A program made the position numbers and the translations under genes. Source: Rhopalosiphum padi (Eukaryota > Arthropoda > Insecta > Hemiptera > Aphididae). Taken from it: a stretch of DNA of 64,000 bases. The stretch lies in assembly GCF_020882245.1 (NCBI RefSeq), contig NC_083597.1, positions 9,024,581-9,088,580 on the forward strand, written 5' to 3'. Positions 24,844-34,561 of this stretch are shown here, in pieces (the stretch's first letter is position 1; every line of letters starts with the position of its first letter). The notes below the pieces were generated by a model. The model made no database searches. It was not told the DNA's origin and saw only the letters and a program-made list of their open reading frames with translations.

Positions 24844-25612
24844 ATCTGACTTCGTGAGTAGAAGGTTATGGAGGCTAGACAGGCATGGAGGTAAATAAAT
24901 AAACACGTAATTATAGTCGGACGCGTATGCGTCGTAAGCCGTTTATTGATGACGAGGTATTGCGGTTGACATAAGTACGCATGTGAGTGACTAGGCTTAC
25001 AATACTTGCCGTTTCGTCGGGTGCTCGATGTTCGGGTGTGCGGTGATAGCGTCGGGGCGCACGCGAGTTCGTAGTGGGATTCGTGAGCGGTTGCGCGTGG
25101 GCGCGAAAGCCGTCGAGTTCGGGTGGCGAGACCGGGAACGTCGGGGACGTGTTGGTCGACGGGACGAGAGCGGGTCGAAACCAGATTCGGTTTGAAAGTG
25201 CTCGTTCGTCGCGGAATCGCGAGATGTAACGTGCCCGTCGTAGCGCGTACCGGACATGTCGTGTCTGTGGTCATTACATCTCGAAAGTGCGATCGTCGAT
25301 GCGCGAGGTCGTGGTCCATACCCACGTGTAAAAAGGGCGCGGAACGTCGGGTTCGGGTCGGCGGCTAAAAGTTCGGTCGTAGCCTTCGCGGGACGGTTCG
25401 GCGCGGAGTAGGGGCGCGATCGCTGCGTCGAGTAGATAGAAACATATTATATAAAATACACAATGGTCGCTTACGAGTAAAAGTATAAAAACGAATATAA
25501 TTCAAATATAATTGTGAACGAATACCTATAACATAAAAAAAGGTATAATTCACGTATCGTGGTAACGTCGGTCGGGCGGGTCGACCAGTAAAGTGGTGAC
25601 AATCGGTGTCGC
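24844..25612 (-). repeat. Solo-LTR-like GC-rich repeat, copy 1
   Basis: A ~770-bp GC-rich block in an AT-rich background, closely similar along its length to 53668-54507. Read on the minus strand it begins TGTGGCGACACCG and ends near GTCAGATCGACA, with a TCAATAAACGG poly(A)-type signal about 100 bp before the end, as in an LTR. Copy 1 lacks short stretches found in copy 2. No TSD could be fixed and no internal retrotransposon sequence adjoins it. Long open frames on both strands reflect the base composition, not genes. Confidence 0.55.
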
Positions 25613-25639
25613 CACAACCTATTGTCATGGCATATCGGA

Positions 25640-26209
25640 ATCACAATAAACGGTACGGTATTGCAAACCGATTTGATCTGGCGAATTTGTAGACAGAGTA
25701 TTTGACGATACGGTTATATATAAAAGTTATTACGTCCTATGGTTAAACTGCGCTTCAACGTAGAATACAGGCGATATAGGAAAACGGCTTCTCTATACTC
25801 CGATACTCGTCCATTCTCGCGCAATCCCATCACGTCTTAAACTGGCCATAACGCCGCTACCGTCGCCGCCGCCACTAACACGTGATTACGGTGTAGAGTG
25901 GGAAAAATGTGGGCACGAAACCGCGGAGCTCGTTCATGGAATGCGCCTAAAAGTAGCGTTCAAGTCTCAGACCTTAGCAGCGGTAGTACATAATTATTAC
26001 TCAATGTGGTACATACATGCAACCAATTTGGAGGCACTGTTTACTGTCAATGCGAGAAATTTTAACGCACTGCGCTGTCATTCAGGTCTCAGGATTTTAT
26101 AATTTTCATTCTTCAGTTTTCTGTATTCACAGACACAATATAATATAACAATATCCGTCTACGTCCGTAGTATTGTTACTAATTTACCATTGCAAGTGCC
26201 TACCTACAA
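25640..26209 (+). promoter_or_regulatory. GC-richer upstream region and possible 5' untranslated exon of the gene at 29229
   Basis: About 25740-25990 is GC-richer than its flanks and includes TATATATAAAAG (about 25715) and CGCCGCTACCGTCGCCGCCG. Farther right, CCTACAA is followed by a consensus donor GTAAGT at 26210. With the acceptor TTACTTAG just before the ATG at 29229, this fits a non-coding first exon whose intron later received the hAT element. Transcript evidence is absent. Confidence 0.4.
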
Positions 26210-26774
26210 GTAAGTCATAATTAGGGTTGCCAACCGGCCGGTTTTTGACCGGCCTAGCCGGAAATTAAGGTTGATGGCCGGTTGCCGGTAACAACCCTCT
26301 ACCGGCCTTTAAAAAACCGGTAATTTAAAATTTATCATTGAGTTTTAACTTGTAAGAAAAATAATAATAATTAGTATTGGTGTGTTTATAAAATGCAAGA
26401 GAATTTAATAAACTTGTATTGATTATAAATACTAGTATTTATCACGAACTATGATCATAATCATAGTTCGTGGTATTTTTAAATTATAAATTATAATCAA
26501 TGGTAAAACCTAATTTACGATATGATAACTATCGAAGTCGGCAATTCTCGGTATTCCTCATCGGCACGACAATATTATTATTAGTAGTCTTTTAGAATAG
26601 TATTTATAAACTTATGATACGATATTACGAATTATACAATATATATTTAATGTTACAACACAATCAGTAAATTTAGTATTTAGTTTCCCGTTGGCGTCAG
26701 TGCATCACAGTGTAGTATGTACGTATTTCGATCGGGTTTGTGTGTTTATTTTGTATCCATTTTTATTTGTTAAA

Positions 26775-28709
26775 ATGAGTGACAGTGATTCTAATAATTA
26801 CGATAAACCAACCACCCCATTAAAAAAGAGACGTTTACGAAATTGTATATTCAATGACAATTGGATGAAAGACTCTAGATTTTCTAATTGGCTTGCTAAA
26901 CATGACGATATAAATAAGGCTCGTTGTATTTATTGTATGAATGTATTTAGTGTAAAATATGACGGCGTTAACGCAGTTCAGTCCCATTCAAATTCGAAAA
27001 AACATATTTCAACTGTCCAAAGTAGACAAAAATCAGCGGTAATAAAAAATTATTTTGTTACTCAAGACATAAAAGAGAATGACGCAGTTGCCGCGATAGA
27101 ACTTAGTAAGTGTTTTCACTGTGTTAAGCATCATCATAGCTATTTATCAACTGATTGTGGCGTAAAATTGGAATTAAAACATTTTAGTGATGCTACTTTG
27201 GCCAAAAAAATTAGACTTGGTAGAACAAAGATGGAAGCTCTTGTACAAAATGTGCTTTGTCCTTTTGCAATCGAAGTTCCCCTTAAAAAACTTAAATATC
27301 CAATAAATTTACCGTTTTCTTTATCAACTGATGCATCAAATAAAGGCAATCGCAAATTTTTTCCTTTGGCAGTGAGATTTTTTGACTTAGAAAAAGGGGC
27401 TAAAGATTATCTTTTGGATTTTTATGAAGAACCCGATGAAACTTCTGAATCAATTTTTAACACTATTTTACGTGCTATTGAAAATTTTGGCTTAGATATT
27501 CAAAATATCACGGCTTTTGGAGCAGATAACGCTTCAGTGAATTATGGCAAAAATTGTTCTGTTTACGAAAAATTGTTAAAAAAAAAACCATCCATAATAA
27601 AAGCTAATTGTAATTGTCATGTACTGCATAATACAGCTAAGCATAGTCTAAAATTGTTAAAATATGACGTTGAAACATTAGTAATAAAAGTTTTTAATGA
27701 GTTTTCTATTAGTGCTAAAAGAATAACGGAACTTAAGGACTGTTTTGAATTTGTTCAACAAGATTTTCATAACGTATTACGTCATATTTCCGTCAGGTGG
27801 CTCAGTTTATATACGGCTGTCGATCGTTTAATTCTAAATTGGAGTGCGATTAAAATATATTTTTTAAAAAAAGGTAAAAATAATTGTGATAGAATAATTT
27901 GGAAATTTATTAAAGACCAAGTTGATGGACTTTCAAAGCAGCTAACCCTCAGTGAATGCTATATCTGGTTTGTTCACCACATTTTATCAGTATTTCAAAA
28001 GTCTATATTGATGTTAGAGAAAAAAAATTTAAATGCAACTGATGTATTTGATATAATGAATGACTTGAGAAATCAAATCTCAAATCGTAAAAATGACGAG
28101 TTTTTTGGAATAACTGTTACAACTACATTAAATGGTCTAACATTAACTGAGAAAAATGAATTTAAGACGAGTGCACTTCTTACTTATCAACGGGCTATTG
28201 ATTATCTTGAAAAGTGGTTTAATTTTGAAAGTTCTCCGTTCAAATTATTTACGTGTTTAAAATTACATAATAAAATACCAAGTATAATGGAGTTATCAAT
28301 TCTAGCAAAATGTATTGGAATTCAAGTGAATGAAAATGAACTTTACGATGAAATTAATTTATTAAAATTAATGCCAGATAACGTGCTTAATAATTGTGAG
28401 TTAACTAGCTCTGAAAAATGGATAAAATTTTTCCAAATGTCATCTGTGGAAGTTCCAAATTTAAAAAGCATTGTGAGATATGTATATTCAGTACCATGTA
28501 GTAATGCTTTTGTCGAACGAATATTCAGTCATATGAATGGTTTATGGACAGAAGAAAGAAACAGGCTTGGTGTTGATACGGTAAAAGCAGAACTCGTTAT
28601 CCAAAATAATCTTCTGTTCTCGTGTTCTGAATTTTTTGACTTTGTTAAGGACCAAACAGATTTGCTAGCTGCAGCGAGACTGTGTACGAAGTACAAGTTT
28701 AAGAAATAA
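26775..28709 (+). CDS. hAT transposase with BED-type zinc finger, intact
   Basis: 644 residues from the ATG at 26775. An upstream in-frame ATG at 26691 would add 28 mostly hydrophobic residues, but the protein from 26775 starts like a normal hAT product with an acidic N-terminus and basic KKRRLR (17-22). The zinc finger C51-x2-C54...H71-x5-H77 binds DNA. The RNase-H-like catalytic core includes TDASNKG (first D ~186), FGADNAS (second D ~251) and ANCNCHVLHNTAKHS. RHISVRWLSLY follows the conserved hAT pattern before the insertion domain. The C-terminal dimerisation region includes SNAFVERIFSHMNGLWTEER. Length is normal for hAT and no stop or shift is seen. It acts in the nucleus by cut-and-paste transposition. 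Confidence 0.93.
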   Translation: MSDSDSNNYDKPTTPLKKRRLRNCIFNDNWMKDSRFSNWLAKHDDINKARCIYCMNVFSVKYDGVNAVQSHSNSKKHISTVQSRQKSAVIKNYFVTQDIKENDAVAAIELSKCFHCVKHHHSYLSTDCGVKLELKHFSDATLAKKIRLGRTKMEALVQNVLCPFAIEVPLKKLKYPINLPFSLSTDASNKGNRKFFPLAVRFFDLEKGAKDYLLDFYEEPDETSESIFNTILRAIENFGLDIQNITAFGADNASVNYGKNCSVYEKLLKKKPSIIKANCNCHVLHNTAKHSLKLLKYDVETLVIKVFNEFSISAKRITELKDCFEFVQQDFHNVLRHISVRWLSLYTAVDRLILNWSAIKIYFLKKGKNNCDRIIWKFIKDQVDGLSKQLTLSECYIWFVHHILSVFQKSILMLEKKNLNATDVFDIMNDLRNQISNRKNDEFFGITVTTTLNGLTLTEKNEFKTSALLTYQRAIDYLEKWFNFESSPFKLFTCLKLHNKIPSIMELSILAKCIGIQVNENELYDEINLLKLMPDNVLNNCELTSSEKWIKFFQMSSVEVPNLKSIVRYVYSVPCSNAFVERIFSHMNGLWTEERNRLGVDTVKAELVIQNNLLFSCSEFFDFVKDQTDLLAAARLCTKYKFKK

Positions 28710-28991
28710 TTTCTACAATATTTAATATAATACTATTTTCCAAGCTATTTTCATTTTTATATTATTTAAAATAACAAAAGCAATGTTATTATATTAGTTT
28801 AACTTATTACAAAACATTACCAACTGTATTCAATTTACTTATTATTTTTAATTTTTTATCAACAAAAGCATTGTTATTTTGTTAATATTTATTATCTACA
28901 AATAAAAGAATGGATTTAATTTAAACAATTTTTTTGATGACACGTGAATAATTATAATAATAGTTAGTGGACAAACGAACGTAATTGTTAA

Positions 28992-29036
28992 GGGGTGGAT
29001 ACGGTTAAAGCCGAATTAGTAATAAGAAAATTATGA
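28992..29036 (+). pseudogene. Orphan duplicate of the hAT transposase C-terminal codons
   Basis: About 280 bp after the transposase stop, the plus strand reads GVDTVKAELVIRKL then TGA, closely repeating LGVDTVKAELVIQ from the intact gene (about 28570-28608). Only ~14 codons survive. It suggests that the right end of the element came from a related, separately decayed copy. Confidence 0.7.
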
Positions 29037-29228
29037 CCTTTTTTTTGTACCTTGGGCTTTGGGCCGGTATTTTCCTAATTTGAAGTTGGCAACCCTAGTC
29101 ATAATATCTATAGAATAAAATAATCTTCATTCTTCATTAATTTACAACATACCTACGCAATCACGATTCACGATTGTTTATAGGATAAGTAAAAATTATT
29201 TTTATTACTTAGCTAAACACTTTAAATA

Positions 29229-29661
29229 ATGGCAAATGTCATTGAGACAAATAGTATGGAAAGCACAACGATTTCATACACCAATTTGGCGCTCCTGGCT
29301 ATAGCACAAATGTATCCTGCCTTTGACAGATCAATAAAACAACACTTTTTAAGAAAAGTAAGTATTTTCATTAATATAGTTTAATTAACAAATATGCTAA
29401 AAAGGTTTTTTCCTATTTCAGATCAAAATAATATTACAAAAGGTCATGTCATCAGAATATTGGAGAATTATGATATCATTGATTTGTATTAAAATTTACT
29501 TTCAGATTTTCATCATTTGGAATGTACCCTTCACAAATGTACTCACATTTTATTATAATTATGAAAAACTTACTTATATATGTATTTATTATATTTTTAT
29601 GATGTGTATTTCTTTTGATTGTTTTAAATATAGGTATTGTTTTTGGTTATACGTTTATTGA
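29229..29661 (+). CDS. Small host gene of unknown function, first coding exon(s)
   Basis: Exon 29229-29358 starts at ATG (MANVIETNSMESTTISYT...) and ends ...HFLRK at a consensus GTAAGT donor. A second exon begins at 29422 after TATTTCAG and keeps the frame (IKIILQKVMSSEYWRIM). It stays open to TGA at 29659-29661, but its later part is hydrophobic and AT-rich like intron, so the real exon may end earlier. I do not recognise the family. No domain, signal peptide or zinc site is visible. The hAT element lies just upstream in the presumed first intron. Confidence 0.45.
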
Positions 29662-29699
29662 AAATACTCCAAATTGCTTTTGGAGTGTTATTTTTCAGT

Positions 29700-32600
29700 C
29701 AAAAGTTTTAAGGTCTTGTTATTACAATATATTTTACAAGCATAATTAATGAAGCTTAAAATTATTTACATATAAAACATATTATTTATTTAGCATTAAA
29801 TACAGAGACACATTACTGAACGATATACGTATTAACAATATAAGTATTACAAGAATGTACCATTTGAAATTTAGAAATAAATCATTCCTTATAATTTTTG
29901 TAGAATTTTCAATACTTGATATTTTATGTTATATATTGTGTGCAGCATGTGGAGTATCTTATATATGTAGCGAGGTATTGATTATTTTTTAGTTGTACCT
30001 TAGTAATAATATAATTATATGACGTATCGTTTTAATTTTAGTATTGGAATTCAAACCATTTATTGAGATTACTAACTTTTCCGTTCTGACTGAAATTGAA
30101 TATAACATTAAAAGGAGATTTTATTAAACTTTATTCAGGTAATGTTAAATAATGTTAAAAGTATTATAGTTTATTAACAAAATACAATATTTTACAGTTC
30201 TGAAGATCATTGAATGGTAATTGCACTATGCACACGGCATGGAAATATTTATTAAATATTTAATGATAACCAATACTAATGTATACATTATTTTATCAAT
30301 AATTATTAATCATGTTTTGAACCTTTTTGCAATTTTATGTTTGATATCGGAAAACAAAATTTTTTAATTTTTTTTTAAATTTCAAATAAATAATATAAAC
30401 TTATTATAATTAAAATGTTTATGTTTGTCATTTTATTTTTATTGTACAATATACAAGTATATATTGTATACAATCTTACATACATAATAGAGCATTCAAG
30501 TATTTATATAATATTAAGTTAGTATCTTTAATCCCTTCTTCCTACTTCACTTTCAGAAAATTTTTATACTCAATAATAGTCTTTATAAAATAAAATTTGA
30601 TTTTTGAGATTAGAATTAAATAAAAATAATATTTCAATGTCAATATGATATAATTTATATTAAGTAATACATAATGGCATTAATGAAAATTTATAAAATA
30701 AAAATATAAATTATTACCTTAAGAAATTACCAACTATTTTTTAACTGAAATTAAAACCAAATGAAGAAAAATGTCTTCCTTTGAAATTTATATAAAAACA
30801 CTATCAAACACACAAAACATCAAACTGTAATTATACAATGATTAATGATTAATTATTTAAAAAATAGTTATGATCATATTCTTTACTATTTTATTCAAAA
30901 ACTAAATTGTCATTAATTTTTAACCTATGAACTAATATCGACCGACTTTAAGTTTTAGTCTTAAATGAAAATTATTTAAATAGTTGTAGTTAAAAAATAT
31001 TAAAAGCAAAATACTATTTAAAAATAAATTTATTCTTCTGTTTTAAAATGTTTTTCCAGAATATTAACAAACAGTAACATTAGATTCCTAAGTTATATTT
31101 TTTAGATTAAAATAAGTCTGTTACTTATATCTATAAATTCTAGTTTCAATTCAAATTAAGTGCTTCATTCGTTATTAAAATTTTTAGACACATTAAAAAT
31201 GGATTTATTGTGATATTCACACTTTTTTAACTCAATAATTTGCCATTACTTTTCACTCTGAGATTATGATTATAAACTATTAAATACTAATGTAATAAAT
31301 AAACAGAAAGACAAAAACTAAAAATTAAACTCATTCAATTACAATAAAATTAAAATAATTATGTACCTATTGCATTTCTTTATTTTGGGGTTATATTTAT
31401 TATTTATCTATATCCGAAATGGTAAGGTTAGACTTAGTCTTCTAGTTTGTAACTAAGGTTTACGCCAATTTCGATCTACTAGACTCTTATTACATTACAT
31501 CATGAAAATCCATGTATTTAAAGTGATTGATGTTGTGTAATCAGTATAATTGTGGTGCGTACTGTGTGGTTCTGTATCATCTTAATACTCAAAAAAAAAT
31601 TTTTGTATGGATTTATTTTAAATAGCTAGAAAATCAAAATAGGTTTACATCATAAACTTAATAGTAAAACTAATTTCTATACTAAATGATTTTAACCAAA
31701 ATTGAGTTGTATGTTTATTAGACGATGAATTCTATATTTTATTAGTGTGATTGGATTTAAATTCACACAGCTTAGCTAAATATAATAACTACTATAGTAT
31801 TGGAGAATAAAAGTTATAAATTGCTTATCTGTTTGATGATAAATTTATTGAAAGTAATTTATGCACAAATTAAGTTACTTTTTAAGCAGTTCTTTAATTT
31901 GTTATAAGTCTATCATAATAATCAAATTTTAGAAAAATTTTCATACACTAATAAAACTAGTTTGATAGTAAATTAATTAAAGTAACGTAAAAGAATCAGG
32001 AATATTAATTAATAAAAAATAATAAAGTAAAAGCATTATTTCTTATATTATAAAAATTATAAATGTATAGATTATTATTTCTAACTATGTTTAATACAAT
32101 TATTCAGAATATAAATGAATAATATAACTTAGGATAGTTTAATATTAATAAATTGTTAGTAATATTACAAACTATTTGATATTTAAACCAAATTTTATTT
32201 AGTTTGAAAAAAAATTGAAAATTACAAATATATAGATCAAACTAAATACTAAATGTCCAAATCGATTGTTTCATAAATCAAACCAATAAAACCATCATTA
32301 ATAGTTAATACTGCATTTTATAAGGATCAATTTGTTTAGTATTCTTCGTTAAAATTTTACAGACATAATATATATTTTAAAGTTTAGATAATTTAAGTCC
32401 TGTTTAAGTTTGTTGAATTTAATTAATTATTGATTCATTCTCAAAAATTAGGGTAAGTACATATTACATACTATAGATTTTATAAACAGGAAGTACAGTT
32501 ACATTCTAAATGTGTATAAATCGATTATACCAATATGCAATCCACATTCAAATATATAATGTCTATAATAGTATTACTGTATAAATTATTTATCACCTCT

Positions 32601-33300
32601 ATGTATTAAACTTTTTATTTTATTATAATATCAATGTTTTTAATATATATAATTATGTAAGCATCGGCATATAAAGTATAAATTATAATTATGTAATAAA
32701 ATAACAATATCAATAGAATTTTGTGAATATAAATAAAGGAATATTAAAGCGGTTGACTTCTTGCTTTACTTAGTAAAATATCTCAAACTAATTAAAATAT
32801 AGTCATTTAAAATTACATATTTTGTAATTGATTTAATTAATAAGGTATATTTAATATAAAATAAAATGAGAATTAAATATTATACTATTTATATTGTTTT
32901 ATTGATAAAACTGATTTTTTTTTTTTTTGTAGAATGAAATCATTAGTTGTTAAACATTTTTTTGTTAAATTTATTTATTTTCACTTACATTTTATTATAA
33001 TAGTTAAATTAATTATTTTTATTGTTATTATATCCAATATGGAACTACATATTGTAAAAATATTAAATTAAATATTATTACAACTAAACACTAAACAAAT
33101 ACAGTTCAATAGTGCATAAAATGTATAGCCCATTACCCATTACTGCTAAATATAAATATTTTTTAAGTTTTTTAATAACTTAGTAAATAGTTTCAATTAT
33201 TATGTTTTATTAATATAATGCTTAGCACATTAAAAACTTTAAATAAATAATTAGAATATTAAATATTTTTTTTTATTATTAAGGGGCTGCTACACCAATA
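29700..33300. other. AT-rich sequence, no gene recognised
   Basis: 3.6 kb of very AT-rich DNA. No exon, element terminus or repeat was recognised. It could be intron or 3' flank of the gene at 29229. I looked on the minus strand for GGL/RGS-like exons that might extend the RGS-related gene at 34.5 kb and saw none. Confidence 0.45.
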
Positions 33301-33327
33301 TTTGTTGTTTTTGTCTATCTCTCACAT

Positions 33328-33890
33328 CAGTGGCGGCTATCCTATAGTAGAGTTGTAGCGCCTGCTACACTTTTAATTAGAAGTGGGTGGGGTGTGTTGT
33401 CTATGTAATTTTTGTTAGCGAATACTTATACTTTGGAATATTTTAATCTTATAATAGTAAATATTATTTTTTTAACAAGTTGAATAAACTATTCAGTAGA
33501 TGGGATGTTATACAGATGAATATTAATGAGGGTGGATGGTTATTTCTTATGTTTCGCTACACTTATATTTTTAACACGTTGACTGCCATGCCTATTTCAG
33601 TGTGTTATAGACTGAGGCCACGATATTTTTTTATATTTTTTCTATTATTTATAACTTTATAAAAAATGCAAATATTTAAATGCTAATTGGAGCATTTTGT
33701 TCTGTAGCTAGATAACAGAGAATCTGATAGTGCATTATTTTGACGGCCACTGAGGGGCTATTTGATCCCACGAGTCGAGACAACATAGTCTTGAGGGACA
33801 AATTGACCTCTCATTGCCCACTTAGAAATTTTGATGGAGGGAAAAAATGACCCTCATGGCAGTCAATGTGTTTAAGGATAGCCGATACTG
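33328..33890. mobile_element. hAT-type MITE with a nested second MITE
   Basis: 563-bp element. Ends are CAGTGGCGGCTATCCT and the inverted CAGTATCGGCTATCCT, flanked by the identical 8-bp TSD TCTCACAT (33320-33327 and 33891-33898). No coding capacity. A TTAA-flanked MITE is inserted near its right end. Confidence 0.88.
33575..33871. mobile_element. piggyBac-like MITE nested in the hAT MITE
   Basis: 297-bp non-coding element with 16-bp inverted ends CACGTTGACTGCCATG and, inverted, CACATTGACTGCCATG. TTAA lies on the outside at 33571-33574 and 33872-33875; the right end has one extra base before TTAA. TTAA targets are the hallmark of piggyBac. Confidence 0.7.
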
Positions 33891-33899
33891 TCTCACATA

Positions 33900-34545
33900 A
33901 TATAGGAACAAAGATATTCTGTATTTCCACAATTATGACTTTCTGGTTCAGTTTAGGGCAAAGGCGCCTATTATTTAATTTTTAAAGAAGAATATTTCCT
34001 GTCCATTGACTAGATAAATTTTTAATATTTACATTTTTGAATAAGTTATTAATGGTTAAAATTAATCATAATTATTTTCAATTAAAACACGCTTATATTT
34101 AAAAAAAATTTAAATATATTATGTGGGAAATAAACAGATTTGTGGTGGTCCCTTAATTATTTATTCAAATTTATAAGTTTGAAATTAAAGCATAATTTTT
34201 AGATATACTTAATTAGGGTATGTTTGTTTGATAACAAACGAGCATTGTGGTGTATTGGTTTAATACTCTTCATTTTTTTTTTTTTTTTTTATAATAAATG
34301 AATATTCATTACCATAAACAAATTAACAGAGTTAGCTATCATAAAAATTGTATGTGCGTAACTTGGTTATTGGTAATAAAATAAAACTGTACGGTTTTGT
34401 TTCTTGGATTTTTTTAGCATGACCTAATATCAACAATACTACACCTTATCCTAATAGACAAGCTTTTAATATATCATAAACATTACAATTTACAAACCAC
34501 GATTAAGTGTATAAAAGTGATGAAGGAAAATTTTATTTTAAGTTG
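33900..34545. other. AT-rich sequence, no gene recognised
   Basis: Contains a T run near 34275-34292. It is the presumed 3' flank of the RGS-related gene. Confidence 0.45.
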
Positions 34546-34550
34546 TAGAT

Positions 34551-34556
34551 TTTATT
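34551..34556 (-). terminator. Poly(A) signal of the RGS-related gene
   Basis: AATAAA on the minus strand, 5 bases beyond the TAA at 34562-34564. The short distance is unusual but the hexamer is exact. Confidence 0.5.
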
Positions 34557-34561
34557 AGAAC

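Larger units (their letters stand above)
26222..29097 (+). mobile_element. Complete hAT transposon
   Basis: 2,876-bp element. The perfect 13-bp TIR TAGGGTTGCCAAC is present at both ends, flanked by the identical 8-bp TSD GTCATAAT (26214-26221 and 29098-29105). It contains one intact transposase gene. A 13-bp-arm hairpin (CACGAACTATGAT at 26443 pairing with 26460-26472) lies in the left subterminal region. Perfect TSD and open frame suggest recent insertion. Confidence 0.95.

Noticed and set aside
29700..34540. Missing GGL and RGS exons of the RGS-related gene
   Set aside because: Looked for on the minus strand by reading for conserved RGS phrases; none found, so none is reported. A profile search would be decisive.
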